Assembly: GCA_947381965.1 (NCBI GenBank)
Contig: CANCXX010000036.1
Location: 1 to 46,529, forward strand
Direction: 5' to 3'
Origin: an uncultured bacterium
GTDB taxonomy: Bacteria > Bacillota > Clostridia > Lachnospirales > Lachnospiraceae
Length of the DNA stretch: 46,529 bases
Shown: piece by piece, positions 12,571-20,531 of the stretch
Position numbering within the stretch: the first letter of the stretch is position 1
How the letters are laid out: the number at the start of each line of letters is the position of its first letter
The notes under the pieces: generated by a model
The model's database searches: none
The model's input: only the letters and a program-made list of their open reading frames with translations
Told to the model about the DNA's origin: nothing
Made by a program: the position numbers and the translations under genes

Positions 12571-14835
12571 ATGGCAGAAGGATACGACCTTTTAGAGGTC
12601 TTACAGCATATAGACCCGTCACGGCTTGATTACCAGGGATGGGTGAGTGTGGGCATGGCGCTTAAGGAAGAAGGATATTCAGCTTCAGACTGGGAAATAT
12701 GGAGCAGCCGCGATGCAGGGCGTTACCATTCAGGGGAATGCCTGCATAAATGGAAAAGCTTTGCCGGCGCTGCTTCCCCGGTCACAGGCGGCACGGTCGT
12801 ACAGATGGCAAAAGAACAGGGATGGAGCCCGGAGCGTGAGGCGGGATATGAACTGGACTGGGACGGCATCATCAAAAGGGATGCGGGGATGGTCGTAGAT
12901 AAGAACTGGATAGAGGCCAGAGAGATCACAGCACCCGATGCATGGGACCCAAGGGAACAGCTGATCACGTACCTGGAGACCCTCTTTGACTCAACTGACT
13001 GTGTAGGCTATGTGACCCATTCTTTTGAAAAAGATGGGAAACACATGCCGACCAAAGGGCTGTGTGACCGTACAGCGGGGAAACTGATACAAGAGCTCCA
13101 TAAGGCAAAAGAAATACAGGACGTGGTAGGGGACTATAACCCGGAAGCAGGGGCGTGGATAAGGATAAACCCATTGGATGGGAAAGATGTCAAGACCGAT
13201 AATGTAACAGAGTTCAGGTATGCATTGGTAGAATCTGATGTTATGGAGATCGAGAAACAGAATGCTGTCATCAGGGAACTGGAATTGCCAGTAGCGTGCT
13301 TAGTCCATAGTGGAGGCAAGAGCTTGCACGCCGTTGTGCGTGTAGATGCAGCAGACTATAAGGAGTACCGGAAAAGGGTAGATTACCTTTACCATATCTG
13401 TGATAAAAATGGCCTTAAAATTGATACCCAGAACCGCAACCCGTCCCGTTTATCCCGAATGCCTGGGATCGTCAGGAATGGGAATAAACAATTTATTGTA
13501 GATACCAATATAGGGAAAGCGTCCTGGAATGAATGGTATGAATGGATCGAAAGCATCAATGATGACCTGCCAGAGCCTGAGTCTTTAATAGATGTATGGG
13601 AGGATATGCCAGAGCTTTCACCGCCTTTGATAGGCAGTGTATTGAGGCAGGGACATAAGATGCTTATTGCAGGGCCTTCAAAAGCAGGAAAATCTTTTGC
13701 GCTCATAGAGCTGTGCTGTGCTATTGCAGAGGGGCGTTCCTGGCTGGGCTGGCAATGCTCTAAGGGACGGATAATGTATGTAAACCTGGAACTTGACAGG
13801 GCAAGCTGCCTGCACCGTTTTAAGGATGTGTATAAAGCGCTTGGCTGGCATCCTGACAATCTTAAGAACATAGATATATGGAACTTAAGGGGCAAATCGA
13901 TCCCTATGGATAAACTTGCGCCAAAACTGATAAGGAGGGCTGTTAAAAAAGATTACATCGCAATCATTATTGACCCAATTTATAAAGTCATCACGGGTGA
14001 TGAAAACAGTGCAGACCAGATGGCTAATTTTTGCAACCAGTTTGATAAGGTGTGTACAGAGCTTAATTGTGCGGTGATCTACTGCCACCACCACAGCAAG
14101 GGGAGCCAGGGCGGAAAACGCTCTATGGACAGGGCCAGCGGTTCGGGCGTGTTTGCCCGTGACCCGGACGCCCTGCTTGACCTGATAGAACTTGACCTGA
14201 CAGAGGAACTGCTGAAACAGCAGGAAGATAAAGCGGCCTGTGATGCATGCATTGCTTTCCTGAATAAGAACTGTGGAGGCTGGGAAGATGAGGTGTCCCA
14301 GGATGATATGTGCAGCCGGGCGCAGATGAAGGCGTACTGTAAAAAGAAGCTTTCACCGGAGCAGTACAGCACGCTGGGCGCTGTTATTGATGCGGCGGAG
14401 AAAAAAGTGCGGGAGCAGACCGCATGGAGGATAGAAGGGACGCTCCGGGAATTCCCTAAATTTGCGCCGGTAAACCTGTGGTTTGATTATCCGGTACACC
14501 GTCAGGATAATGCAGGAGTGCTTTCCGATATCCAGCCGGAGGCAGAAAGGCCGGCATGGCAGAAAGCAGCGGAAAACCGGAAAAAGCAGGCAGCCGGCAG
14601 CCGGCTGAAAAAAAGGAATGAATTTGAGATAGAGTTCTCAAATATTGAAATGGAAGGGCGGGATGTATCTGCGCAGGAGCTCGCCGGTAAGCTTGGCACG
14701 AATCCAAAAGAGCTGCTGGCATGGCTTGGTGATACAAAAAGGCAGAAGAAAGAGCTGAAAAATGATTTTGAAAAATATACAGGGGAAAACGGAAAATCAT
14801 ATATACGCAGAAAGGATAAAAGTGCGCATGATTAG
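12571..14835 (+). CDS. phage primase-helicase (PriCT-2, AEP-like primase, RepA-like ATPase)
   Basis: A 754-aa replication protein. Residues 1-85 look like a PriCT_2 domain (DYQGWVSVGMALKEEGYS). About 120-330 resembles an archaeo-eukaryotic-type primase (ESDVMEIEKQ, HSGGKSLHAVVRVDA, NPSRLSRMPG). About 345-560 is a RepA/AAA_25 helicase core with Walker A GPSKAGKS at about 367-374, a Walker B-like IIIDPIYK and the HHHSKGSQGG region. It should open and prime at the adjacent origin (14823-15019). The C-terminal 150 residues are basic and may contact DNA. Confidence 0.85.
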   Translation: MAEGYDLLEVLQHIDPSRLDYQGWVSVGMALKEEGYSASDWEIWSSRDAGRYHSGECLHKWKSFAGAASPVTGGTVVQMAKEQGWSPEREAGYELDWDGIIKRDAGMVVDKNWIEAREITAPDAWDPREQLITYLETLFDSTDCVGYVTHSFEKDGKHMPTKGLCDRTAGKLIQELHKAKEIQDVVGDYNPEAGAWIRINPLDGKDVKTDNVTEFRYALVESDVMEIEKQNAVIRELELPVACLVHSGGKSLHAVVRVDAADYKEYRKRVDYLYHICDKNGLKIDTQNRNPSRLSRMPGIVRNGNKQFIVDTNIGKASWNEWYEWIESINDDLPEPESLIDVWEDMPELSPPLIGSVLRQGHKMLIAGPSKAGKSFALIELCCAIAEGRSWLGWQCSKGRIMYVNLELDRASCLHRFKDVYKALGWHPDNLKNIDIWNLRGKSIPMDKLAPKLIRRAVKKDYIAIIIDPIYKVITGDENSADQMANFCNQFDKVCTELNCAVIYCHHHSKGSQGGKRSMDRASGSGVFARDPDALLDLIELDLTEELLKQQEDKAACDACIAFLNKNCGGWEDEVSQDDMCSRAQMKAYCKKKLSPEQYSTLGAVIDAAEKKVREQTAWRIEGTLREFPKFAPVNLWFDYPVHRQDNAGVLSDIQPEAERPAWQKAAENRKKQAAGSRLKKRNEFEIEFSNIEMEGRDVSAQELAGKLGTNPKELLAWLGDTKRQKKELKNDFEKYTGENGKSYIRRKDKSAHD

Positions 14836-15019
14836 GAAATAAACAGTGATGCTCATAGATGCGCAATACCTGATAATTTATGGTCGTGCGCAGTGCGCAA
14901 AAGGGGTGCGCAACACCTATATATTCTATATAGTGGTAATGCGCACCCCACCTACGCGGGGGTAGGCAGTCGTGCGACAGCTTACGCACGACGACCACCC
15001 ACCCCGCACGGCAGGTGGG
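14823..15019. other. candidate phage replication origin
   Basis: No gene lies at 14836-15075. TGCGCA occurs six times, at 14823, 14860, 14887, 14894, 14907 and 14940. GGGGTGCGCA (14903-14912) and TGCGCACCCC (14940-14949) form a perfect 10-bp inverted repeat around an AT-rich TATATA core. Two more hairpins follow: GTCGTGCG/CGCACGAC (14969-14976/14985-14992) and CCCACC/GGTGGG (14998-15003/15014-15019). Repeats, an AT-rich unwinding-like core and position just after the primase-helicase fit an origin. No experiment supports it here. Confidence 0.6.
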
Positions 15020-15075
15020 CACCATACCTTGAGCAGAGAAAAAAGAGAATTTGGAACTTTAAAGAGGTAAAGCGG

Positions 15076-15297
15076 ATGAGATGGAATTTAAAAGAAGCCC
15101 GTCTGAAAATTAGTATGACACAACAGCAGATGGCAGACAGGCTGAAAATCAGTTTGAGATATTATCAAAATATTGAGGCTGGGAGCCGGACAGGAGATTT
15201 TTGTATCTGGGATGCTTTGGAAGATATTACTGGTATTCATCAACGCATACTCCGAGAGATATCAGAAAATCGTCCCGGCCAAGGAGATAGTCAATAG
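15076..15297 (+). CDS. XRE-family small regulator, cassette 2
   Basis: A 73-aa XRE protein with helix-turn-helix SMTQQQMADRLKISLRYYQN. It is the paralogue of the protein at 8138-8332 and is longer at the C-terminus by about nine residues. The ATG at 15076 is preferred because a longer in-frame opening (14893) would run through the origin hairpins and has no matching domain. It converges on the minus-strand XRE gene with a 71-nt 3' overlap. Confidence 0.78.
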   Translation: MRWNLKEARLKISMTQQQMADRLKISLRYYQNIEAGSRTGDFCIWDALEDITGIHQRILREISENRPGQGDSQ

Positions 15298-15463
15298 GCA
15301 CATTTAAGGTGTCAGCTATCTGCACCAGTAAAGCATACGAAGGAGTTCGTGTTCCGGTTTCATAGCACTGATAAGAACGTAGCGCGACATGAATGAGGTC
15401 AGCCATAGCCTGCTGTGTAAGGTTGCGCTTCATACGCATTTGGCGAAGTCGTTTGTTAAACAT
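15227..15463 (-). CDS. XRE-family repressor, cassette 2
   Basis: A 78-aa XRE repressor, paralogue of 8298-8531. The HTH is NLTQQAMADLIHVALRSYQC, followed by IADTLNVPIDYLLGRDDFLI. AGGAGG lies 6 nt before ATG. Its operators (15493-15509 and 15529-15545) differ in sequence from those of cassette 1 but keep the same place and 36-bp spacing, so the two repressors probably do not cross-regulate. Confidence 0.8.
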   Translation of the reverse strand: MFNKRLRQMRMKRNLTQQAMADLIHVALRSYQCYETGTRTPSYALLVQIADTLNVPIDYLLGRDDFLISLGVCVDEYQ

Positions 15464-15486
15464 ATAAGTCCTCCTGAAAAAAATAG

Positions 15487-15545
15487 TTGACTACGTGCAT
15501 ATTGTACGCTATTATAAACAAAATGACAGCGTGCGAAACGCACGT
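15487..15545 (+). promoter_or_regulatory. cassette 2 promoter and operator pair
   Basis: TTGACT (15487-15492) and TATTAT (15510-15515) are 17 bp apart. ACGTGCATATTGTACGC fills the spacer (15493-15509), and GCGTGCGAAACGCACGT, with perfect CGTGCG/CGCACG arms, lies at 15529-15545. The centres are 36 bp apart, exactly as in cassette 1. The promoter drives the second 78-aa gene and the genes after it. Confidence 0.75.
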
Positions 15546-15562
15546 AAAAGGAGGATAATACA

Positions 15563-15799
15563 ATGACAGTAAAGAAAATCGCATACGAACTTGAAAACCT
15601 GCAGAATGAGACGGAGAAAATCCACAGCTTACAGGGTGCCCTTTTTGAAGCAATTTACAACGGGAATAATACTCCTGAAACCTATGAATGGGCATTTATC
15701 CTGTTAGGTGATTTGACGCGTGAGGTAAAGAACAGGCTTGATGAAGTTGGCAAAGAATTATTTGCTGCTATAAAAAATGAGAAAAAGGAGATTGCGTAA
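15563..15799 (+). CDS. 78-aa helical protein, cassette copy 2
   Basis: Nearly identical to the protein at 8633-8869; the changes are near the C-terminus (LDEVGKELFAAIKNEKKEIA here). The DNA match covers 15547-15799. Unknown family. It is under the cassette 2 operators and followed 2 nt later by the next gene, so it could lead an operon through RusA and the methylase. Confidence 0.78.
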   Translation: MTVKKIAYELENLQNETEKIHSLQGALFEAIYNGNNTPETYEWAFILLGDLTREVKNRLDEVGKELFAAIKNEKKEIA

Positions 15800-15801
15800 A
15801 A

Positions 15802-16035
15802 ATGGGAAAGAAAGTACTAAGAGATAAAAGATTGTTAGTGGCTTGCGATATGCCGCCAATGTATCGTACACAGCCGGGACAAAAATATAGTTATGAAAAT
15901 GATGATGTCCTTAAATGGATAGCAAAACATCCTGGATTGCTAATGTATGTATTTGATAGATTAGCACAAAGTGGACATATCGAATATGATTCTGGCACCG
16001 GCAAATGGCAAGGAGTTGATTACAATGGCGACTGA
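15802..16035 (+). CDS. hypothetical early protein, 77 aa
   Basis: A 77-aa protein (RLLVACDMPPMYRTQPGQKY near the start, YVFDRLAQSGHIEYDSGTGK near the end) with a helical, winged-helix-like look in its second half, but not a recognised family. ATG follows AAAAAGGAG in the end of the previous gene. It overlaps the RusA start by 11 nt. Presumably part of the same early transcript. Confidence 0.65.
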   Translation: MGKKVLRDKRLLVACDMPPMYRTQPGQKYSYENDDVLKWIAKHPGLLMYVFDRLAQSGHIEYDSGTGKWQGVDYNGD

Positions 16036-16417
16036 ATTTTTTATGGCAATGGAACCGCCTGCATGTACCCATCAGGAGAAACAGGTGGCAGTCATCAAAG
16101 GGAAGCCGGTATTTTATGACCCGCCGGAAGTGAAAGCTGCAAGGATGAAGCTGGCAGGCTTCCTGGCCGGGCATAAGCCAAAGGAGCGTTATGAATCCGG
16201 GGTGCGGCTCATAGTGAAATGGTGCTTCCCGCGCGGCAGACATGGCGATGGCGAATACCGTACCACAAAACCGGACACGGACAACCTGCAGAAACTCCTT
16301 AAGGACTGCATGACAGCATGTGGCTTCTGGAAGGATGACTGCCTTGTGGCAAGTGAGATCGTTGAAAAGTTTTGGGCGGAGATACCTGGAATTTATATCA
16401 GGATTGAGGAATTATGA
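16025..16417 (+). CDS. rusA: RusA-family Holliday junction resolvase
   Basis: A 130-aa protein of the right size for RusA-type endonucleases, which cut four-way DNA junctions during recombination and before packaging. The Asp-rich active-site pattern KPDTDNLQKLLKD is at 83-95 (D84, D86) with a further acidic pair at 104-105 (KDDCLVASEIVEKFW). The ATG at 16025 follows AAGGAG; a longer frame from 15971 lacks a ribosome binding site and the domain. Confidence 0.88.
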   Translation: MATEFFMAMEPPACTHQEKQVAVIKGKPVFYDPPEVKAARMKLAGFLAGHKPKERYESGVRLIVKWCFPRGRHGDGEYRTTKPDTDNLQKLLKDCMTACGFWKDDCLVASEIVEKFWAEIPGIYIRIEEL

Positions 16418-16629
16418 GAAAACTGGCCTATGAAGTATTTGTTGACATTCACCGGCTTGCTTATAAATATCGTTTCCAAAAGCTGGACACTGCCGGATGG
16501 GAAAGTTTTATAGCAGATGGTGAAAAGTTAATGGAACGGTACAGGGGGACTGCTGCAGAATCCCTGTTCAGGAACCTTTTTGCAGCAGTACAGAATTTTT
16601 ATGAAAAGTTGGGGCAAGAACAGGATTAA
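16414..16629 (+). CDS. hypothetical early protein, 71 aa
   Basis: A 71-aa helical protein (FVDIHRLAYKYRFQKLD near the start, FRNLFAAVQNFYEKLGQEQD at the end) with no recognised domain. It overlaps rusA by 4 nt (ATGA), so it is coupled to it. Such short helical proteins are common fillers in phage early regions. Confidence 0.6.
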   Translation: MRKLAYEVFVDIHRLAYKYRFQKLDTAGWESFIADGEKLMERYRGTAAESLFRNLFAAVQNFYEKLGQEQD

Positions 16630-16642
16630 ACGGAGGCGGAAT

Positions 16643-16975
16643 ATGAATGAGCAGGAAGCAGCCAGGGCATTGCAGGTGGGCGCAGGACTGGAACTTAAAG
16701 GGCGCCCGGAAAGGATAAAGGAATTCCGGAAAGGGCTGGAAACAGCAGCATCAGCCTTGGAGGAAATCCAGGAGTACCGTGAAATCGGAACAATAGAGGA
16801 ATGCCAGGAAGCAAGGGAATTACAGGAACCGGCAGAGCCACAGGAAGTGTTGTCAGCAGGCGGCAGAGGCGTTTATCAGTGCAAGAACTGTGGGAATGAA
16901 CTTTACGTAAATTCTTTCAGTGGCGTGTACTGCCACTGGTGTGGGAAAAAGCTGAAATGGGGTGATAAACCATGA
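16643..16975 (+). CDS. zinc-ribbon phage protein
   Basis: A 110-aa protein: a charged helical N-terminal half (EFRKGLETAASALEEIQEY) and a C-terminal zinc ribbon with CKNC and CHWC pairs. The ATG at 16643 follows GGAGGCGG. The ribbon suggests nucleic-acid or protein binding, not catalysis. It overlaps the next small gene by 4 nt. Confidence 0.65.
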   Translation: MNEQEAARALQVGAGLELKGRPERIKEFRKGLETAASALEEIQEYREIGTIEECQEARELQEPAEPQEVLSAGGRGVYQCKNCGNELYVNSFSGVYCHWCGKKLKWGDKP

Positions 16976-17112
16976 TAGAAAATGAATACAGGCACAACAG
17001 GCGTTTCCGGGAATATGTAGACCAGTATTGTTCGGAACATGGGATGACCGTCAAGGAAGCGCTGGAAGATGCCCGGATCAGGCAGGCGTGCCGGTGGTTT
17101 ACAGAGGTGTGA
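16972..17112 (+). CDS. small hypothetical protein, 46 aa
   Basis: A frame of 46 codons starting inside the stop of the zinc-ribbon gene (ATGA overlap). The product is basic/acidic and helical (RRFREYVDQYCSEHGMTVKE) with a tail rich in Arg. No family recognised. The tight coupling on both sides supports translation. Confidence 0.55.
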   Translation: MIENEYRHNRRFREYVDQYCSEHGMTVKEALEDARIRQACRWFTEV

Positions 17113-17119
17113 GGTGGAA

Positions 17120-17944
17120 GTGAACAGGGTACTGAAATACCCCGGCAGTAAATGGAACATAGCGGAGAAACTTGTGGGATTGATACCGGAACATCACAGC
17201 TATGTGGAGCCGTATTTTGGCAGCGGGGCGGTGCTGTTCAGAAAGCCGGTGTCAGATATCGAAACGGTTAATGATCTGGACGGGGATGTGGCAAACCTCT
17301 TCCGGTGCATCCAGCAGGATCCGGAACGGCTGGCCAGGCTGGTTATGACAACGCCGTATTCCCGTGAGTTATACGACAGGCAGTTTGAACCGGGAGATTC
17401 GTTTGCCAGCCGGTACCAGCGGGCAGCAGGATTCCTGATCCGGTGCTGGCAGGGGCATGGCTGCCGTACAAATGGCTGTAAGGTCGGCTGGAAAAATGAC
17501 GTGCATGGCAGGGAGAGCATGTACGCACTCTGGGACTGGTACCGCTTGCCAGGATGGATCATAGAGGCCGCGGAGCGGCTCCGGAAAGTGCAGATCGAAA
17601 ACAGGCCCGCGCTGGAAGTGATCGGGCGGTTTAATTACCCGGATGTGTTTATGTACATAGACCCGCCGTACCTGCTGGGAACAAGGACGGGGAAGCAGTA
17701 CAGGCATGAAATGTCGGACGGCGACCACGAAGAACTTTTGAAAGCGGTCCTTGGCAGCAGGGCAAAGATCATGATATCAGGGTATGAGTCAGAGATGTAC
17801 AGCACCCGCCTGAACGGGTGGCGGAAAGAATCCTTTATGAGCTGCGCGGAGCATGGAAAGCCGAGGGCAGAAACAGTGTGGATGAATTACGGGATGGAAG
17901 ACAGGCAGATCACCTTATGGGAGATCTTAGAGGGGAGTAAATAA
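17120..17944 (+). CDS. D12-class DNA adenine N6-methyltransferase (Dam-like)
   Basis: A 274-aa enzyme that transfers methyl from S-adenosylmethionine to adenine N6. Motif X YPGSKW is at 7-12, motif I YVEPYFGSGAVLF at about 29-41, and catalytic motif IV DPPY at about 181-184. Start is GTG; 17120 is chosen because the protein then begins directly before the conserved YPGSKW, but GTG at 17114 is equally possible. Phage copies usually protect phage DNA from host restriction; the target site cannot be read from the sequence. Confidence 0.88.
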   Translation: MNRVLKYPGSKWNIAEKLVGLIPEHHSYVEPYFGSGAVLFRKPVSDIETVNDLDGDVANLFRCIQQDPERLARLVMTTPYSRELYDRQFEPGDSFASRYQRAAGFLIRCWQGHGCRTNGCKVGWKNDVHGRESMYALWDWYRLPGWIIEAAERLRKVQIENRPALEVIGRFNYPDVFMYIDPPYLLGTRTGKQYRHEMSDGDHEELLKAVLGSRAKIMISGYESEMYSTRLNGWRKESFMSCAEHGKPRAETVWMNYGMEDRQITLWEILEGSK

Positions 17945-17982
17945 AGATTCGGAAAGGAGCCGGAGCCTCTGGCCGGGGTGAC

Positions 17983-19125
17983 GTGTACACGGGTTCCTTG
18001 AAAGAAATGAAAGAAGTCTATAAAAGCAAAGTCTATACAGAAAGGCCGGATTATGCGGATTATGATGCGCCGGAAAAATTCCAGGCGATAACCGGTATTA
18101 TAATGACGCATCTCAGACAGCACCCGAAAGCAGTCTGCTCTTATTCCGGCGGTTCGGACAGCGATATCATGATCGACCTGATTGAAACCGCGAGGAAGAT
18201 CGTTCCGTCGCTTCCGCCGGTAAGGTATGTGTTTTTTAACACGGGGCTGGAAATGAAAGCGATCAAGGACCATGTGAAAGAAACGGAAGGAAAATACGGG
18301 GTTGAGATCGAGGAGATCCGTCCAAAAGTAGGGATCGTGTCTGCCGTCAGGGCATACGGAGTCCCGTTTGTATCAAAGATCATGTCTGCCGGACTGTCTG
18401 AATGGCAGAAAAAGGGGATACCGCTCTCCATAGCGGAGGAATATGGACGGGCAGAGGATAAGGCGGCGAAGCGGAGAGAATTGAAGGAACGGTACCCGAA
18501 CTGTGAAAGCGTGATCAATTTCCTATGCTGCTGCAATTCCGCAGGGGAACCGAGGCCGAATATACAGCTTGTGATCAACTCATCGAAGTATATGCGTGAC
18601 TTTATCGGGGAATACCCTCCAGATTTTCAGATCAGCGCAAAGTGCTGCGACTGCTGCAAGAAGCAGGTCGCACATGATGTGCAGAAAGATTACGAGATGG
18701 TGATCACGGGGGAACGCAGGGCAGAGGGCGGCATGAGGTCAGTCCCGCGCAAAGACAACACTGCGCTGTGCTTTACTGAAACCAGCAGCGGGCAGTACAG
18801 GTTCAGGCCTCTTTATTATATTACGGATAAAGACAAGGACTGGTACAAAAAACGCTTTGGGCTCCGCTATTCTGACGCTTATGAGGTCTACGGGCTTACA
18901 AGGACGGGATGCTGCGGGTGTCCGATATCCCACAAGGCGGTAGAAGACCTGGAGAAAATAAGGCCTTATGAACCGAATGTTGTAAAAGCCGCCTGGAACA
19001 TATTCGGGAAAAGTTATGAATACCGCGCAAAATACAATATGTATAAGGCTGGCAGGCTTAAGGCAGAGCGGGAAAGAAGAAAAAATGTAGATGGGCAGAT
19101 GAGCATGTTTGACTGCCTGTCATGA
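17983..19125 (+). CDS. PAPS-reductase-like PP-loop protein
   Basis: A 380-aa protein with an ATP-PPi-type PP-loop SGGSDS at 55-60, as in phosphoadenosine phosphosulfate reductases and related thiolation enzymes. It carries unusual Cys clusters (FLCCCNSAG, KCCDCCKKQ, TGCCGCPISHK) that could bind metal or an iron-sulfur cluster. Real sulfate reduction is unlikely in a phage; modification of nucleic acid or sulfur transfer are open options. The GTG start has no ideal ribosome binding site; AAAGGAG lies about 30 nt upstream. It sits between a DNA methylase and a radical SAM gene. Confidence 0.75.
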   Translation: MYTGSLKEMKEVYKSKVYTERPDYADYDAPEKFQAITGIIMTHLRQHPKAVCSYSGGSDSDIMIDLIETARKIVPSLPPVRYVFFNTGLEMKAIKDHVKETEGKYGVEIEEIRPKVGIVSAVRAYGVPFVSKIMSAGLSEWQKKGIPLSIAEEYGRAEDKAAKRRELKERYPNCESVINFLCCCNSAGEPRPNIQLVINSSKYMRDFIGEYPPDFQISAKCCDCCKKQVAHDVQKDYEMVITGERRAEGGMRSVPRKDNTALCFTETSSGQYRFRPLYYITDKDKDWYKKRFGLRYSDAYEVYGLTRTGCCGCPISHKAVEDLEKIRPYEPNVVKAAWNIFGKSYEYRAKYNMYKAGRLKAERERRKNVDGQMSMFDCLS

Positions 19126-19184
19126 TACATAAATGCAGATAAAGCCGGAATGGTTGCTTGATTAAATAAATCGGGTGGGAGCCT

Positions 19185-20285
19185 ATGAAGTGTGCAGACG
19201 ATACATGCCCGTACTGGGAGAAGGATAAAGACTGTCCGTCAGCGGACGGGTGCGCGGGGTATATAGATAAAATACCATGCACGCAGGAAGAAATGGAAAG
19301 GAATGGCTGTACAGAATGGTGCGGCCTTCCATTCTGTAAATCGGATTTTAGCGGAGGTAGAAGATTGAACATAGGATTGCACGATGCGGAGAGGGATCAC
19401 CTGAAACATAAGTCATTCCCGAACTACGCCATTATGAAAATATCTGCATGGCATAAATCACAGGGCGATACCGTTGAGTGGTGGAATCCCTTGTATAAAT
19501 ATGACCTGGTATACAGCAGTAAAGTGTTTGATTTTACTCCGGTTGATCCGTATCTTCCGGAGGATGCAGTGCGTGGAGGAACCGGCTACAGGGATATCCC
19601 TATGGATCAGGAATTGCCAGAAAAAATAGATAATATGTTTCCAGATTATTCCATCTATCCGGAATGTGATTATGCAATTGGATATCTTACAAGAGGGTGT
19701 CCAAATCATTGCCGCTGGTGCGTAGTTCCAAAGAAGGAAGGGGGTATAAGGCCTTATCGGGCATGGGAGAACCTTGTTAGAACGGATACGAATAAACTGA
19801 TGCTGATGGATAATAACATTTTGTCTTGCCAATATGGAATAGAGCAATTAGAGAGCCTGATCGGAAGTGGATACAGTATTGATCTTAATCAGGGAATAGA
19901 TGCCCGCTTGGTAGATGAACGGATAGCGGAAATCATTTCACAGCTTAAGTGGATACGTTTTATCAGGTTCTCTTGCGACCAGAGGGCGCAGATAGAACCG
20001 GTCAGACGGGCGGTGGAGTTGCTGATGCGGCATGGAGTAAAGCCGTACCGGATATTTATCTATCTCCTTGTAACATCAGATCTGAAGGATGCATCGGAGC
20101 GGGTGGAGGCACTGAAAAGGTATAAAGCAATTAACCTGTATGCACAAGCAGAGCGTAACGAGAGGCTGGGGATATTGCCAAACAAGCTGCAGCTTGAATT
20201 TCAGCAGAGGTATGTATACGGAGGCAGTTATCGAAAAGAGACATGGGAAGAGTACTGCAAAAGAAAAAAGCTGGCAGCGGGATAA
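19185..20285 (+). CDS. radical SAM protein with a Cys-rich N-terminal extension
   Basis: A 366-aa frame. The radical SAM cluster motif C172-x3-C176-x2-C179 (RGCPNHCRWC) should hold a 4Fe-4S cluster that cleaves S-adenosylmethionine. Residues 1-60 are a separate Cys-rich module (CADDTCPYWEKDKDC, GCTEWCGLPFC). A second start is likely: TTTAGCGGAGG (19347-19357) lies 7 nt before TTG at 19365, in frame, which would give a 306-aa radical SAM protein beginning NIGLHDAERD. So the gene may give two products or be a recent in-frame fusion. Substrate unknown. Confidence 0.8.
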   Translation: MKCADDTCPYWEKDKDCPSADGCAGYIDKIPCTQEEMERNGCTEWCGLPFCKSDFSGGRRLNIGLHDAERDHLKHKSFPNYAIMKISAWHKSQGDTVEWWNPLYKYDLVYSSKVFDFTPVDPYLPEDAVRGGTGYRDIPMDQELPEKIDNMFPDYSIYPECDYAIGYLTRGCPNHCRWCVVPKKEGGIRPYRAWENLVRTDTNKLMLMDNNILSCQYGIEQLESLIGSGYSIDLNQGIDARLVDERIAEIISQLKWIRFIRFSCDQRAQIEPVRRAVELLMRHGVKPYRIFIYLLVTSDLKDASERVEALKRYKAINLYAQAERNERLGILPNKLQLEFQQRYVYGGSYRKETWEEYCKRKKLAAG

Positions 20286-20303
20286 GAAATTTTGGAGGAT
20301 GAG

Positions 20304-20531
20304 ATGGATAGGGAAGATATTATAAAAATGCTGGAATGCATTGGAAGCCACGCATTTTGCGAGGATGCCAATAGAGATTATGATTACTGTATGGAGGGAG
20401 ACTGCACAGAGTGCCAGATAGATTTCTGCAAAAGGCAGCTGGAAGAAGGCAAGGTGCTTGATCTCAAAGGGGAAAATAATGACCGGCATAAAGGAAGATC
20501 GGAGGAAGGAAATGAGAGAGATTCTTTTTAA
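20304..20531 (+). CDS. small Cys-rich protein, 75 aa
   Basis: A 75-aa protein with an N-terminal Cys motif region (MLECIGSHAFCEDANRDYDY, then CMEGDCTECQIDFC) and a polar basic tail. The Cys spacing suggests a metal-binding knuckle. The ATG at 20304 has GGAGG 6 nt upstream; the in-frame TTG at 20292 overlaps that site and is rejected. Its last 20 nt overlap the YopX-like gene. Confidence 0.6.
   Translation: MDREDIIKMLECIGSHAFCEDANRDYDYCMEGDCTECQIDFCKRQLEEGKVLDLKGENNDRHKGRSEEGNERDSF

Noticed and set aside
14893-15075. N-terminal extension of the cassette 2 XRE gene
   Set aside because: It would translate the origin hairpins; the XRE domain starts at 15076, which has its own ribosome binding site, and the paralogue at 8138 has no such extension.
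20292-20303. TTG start for the Cys-rich gene at 20304
   Set aside because: The TTG overlaps the GGAGG that serves the ATG at 20304, so the ATG is the better start.
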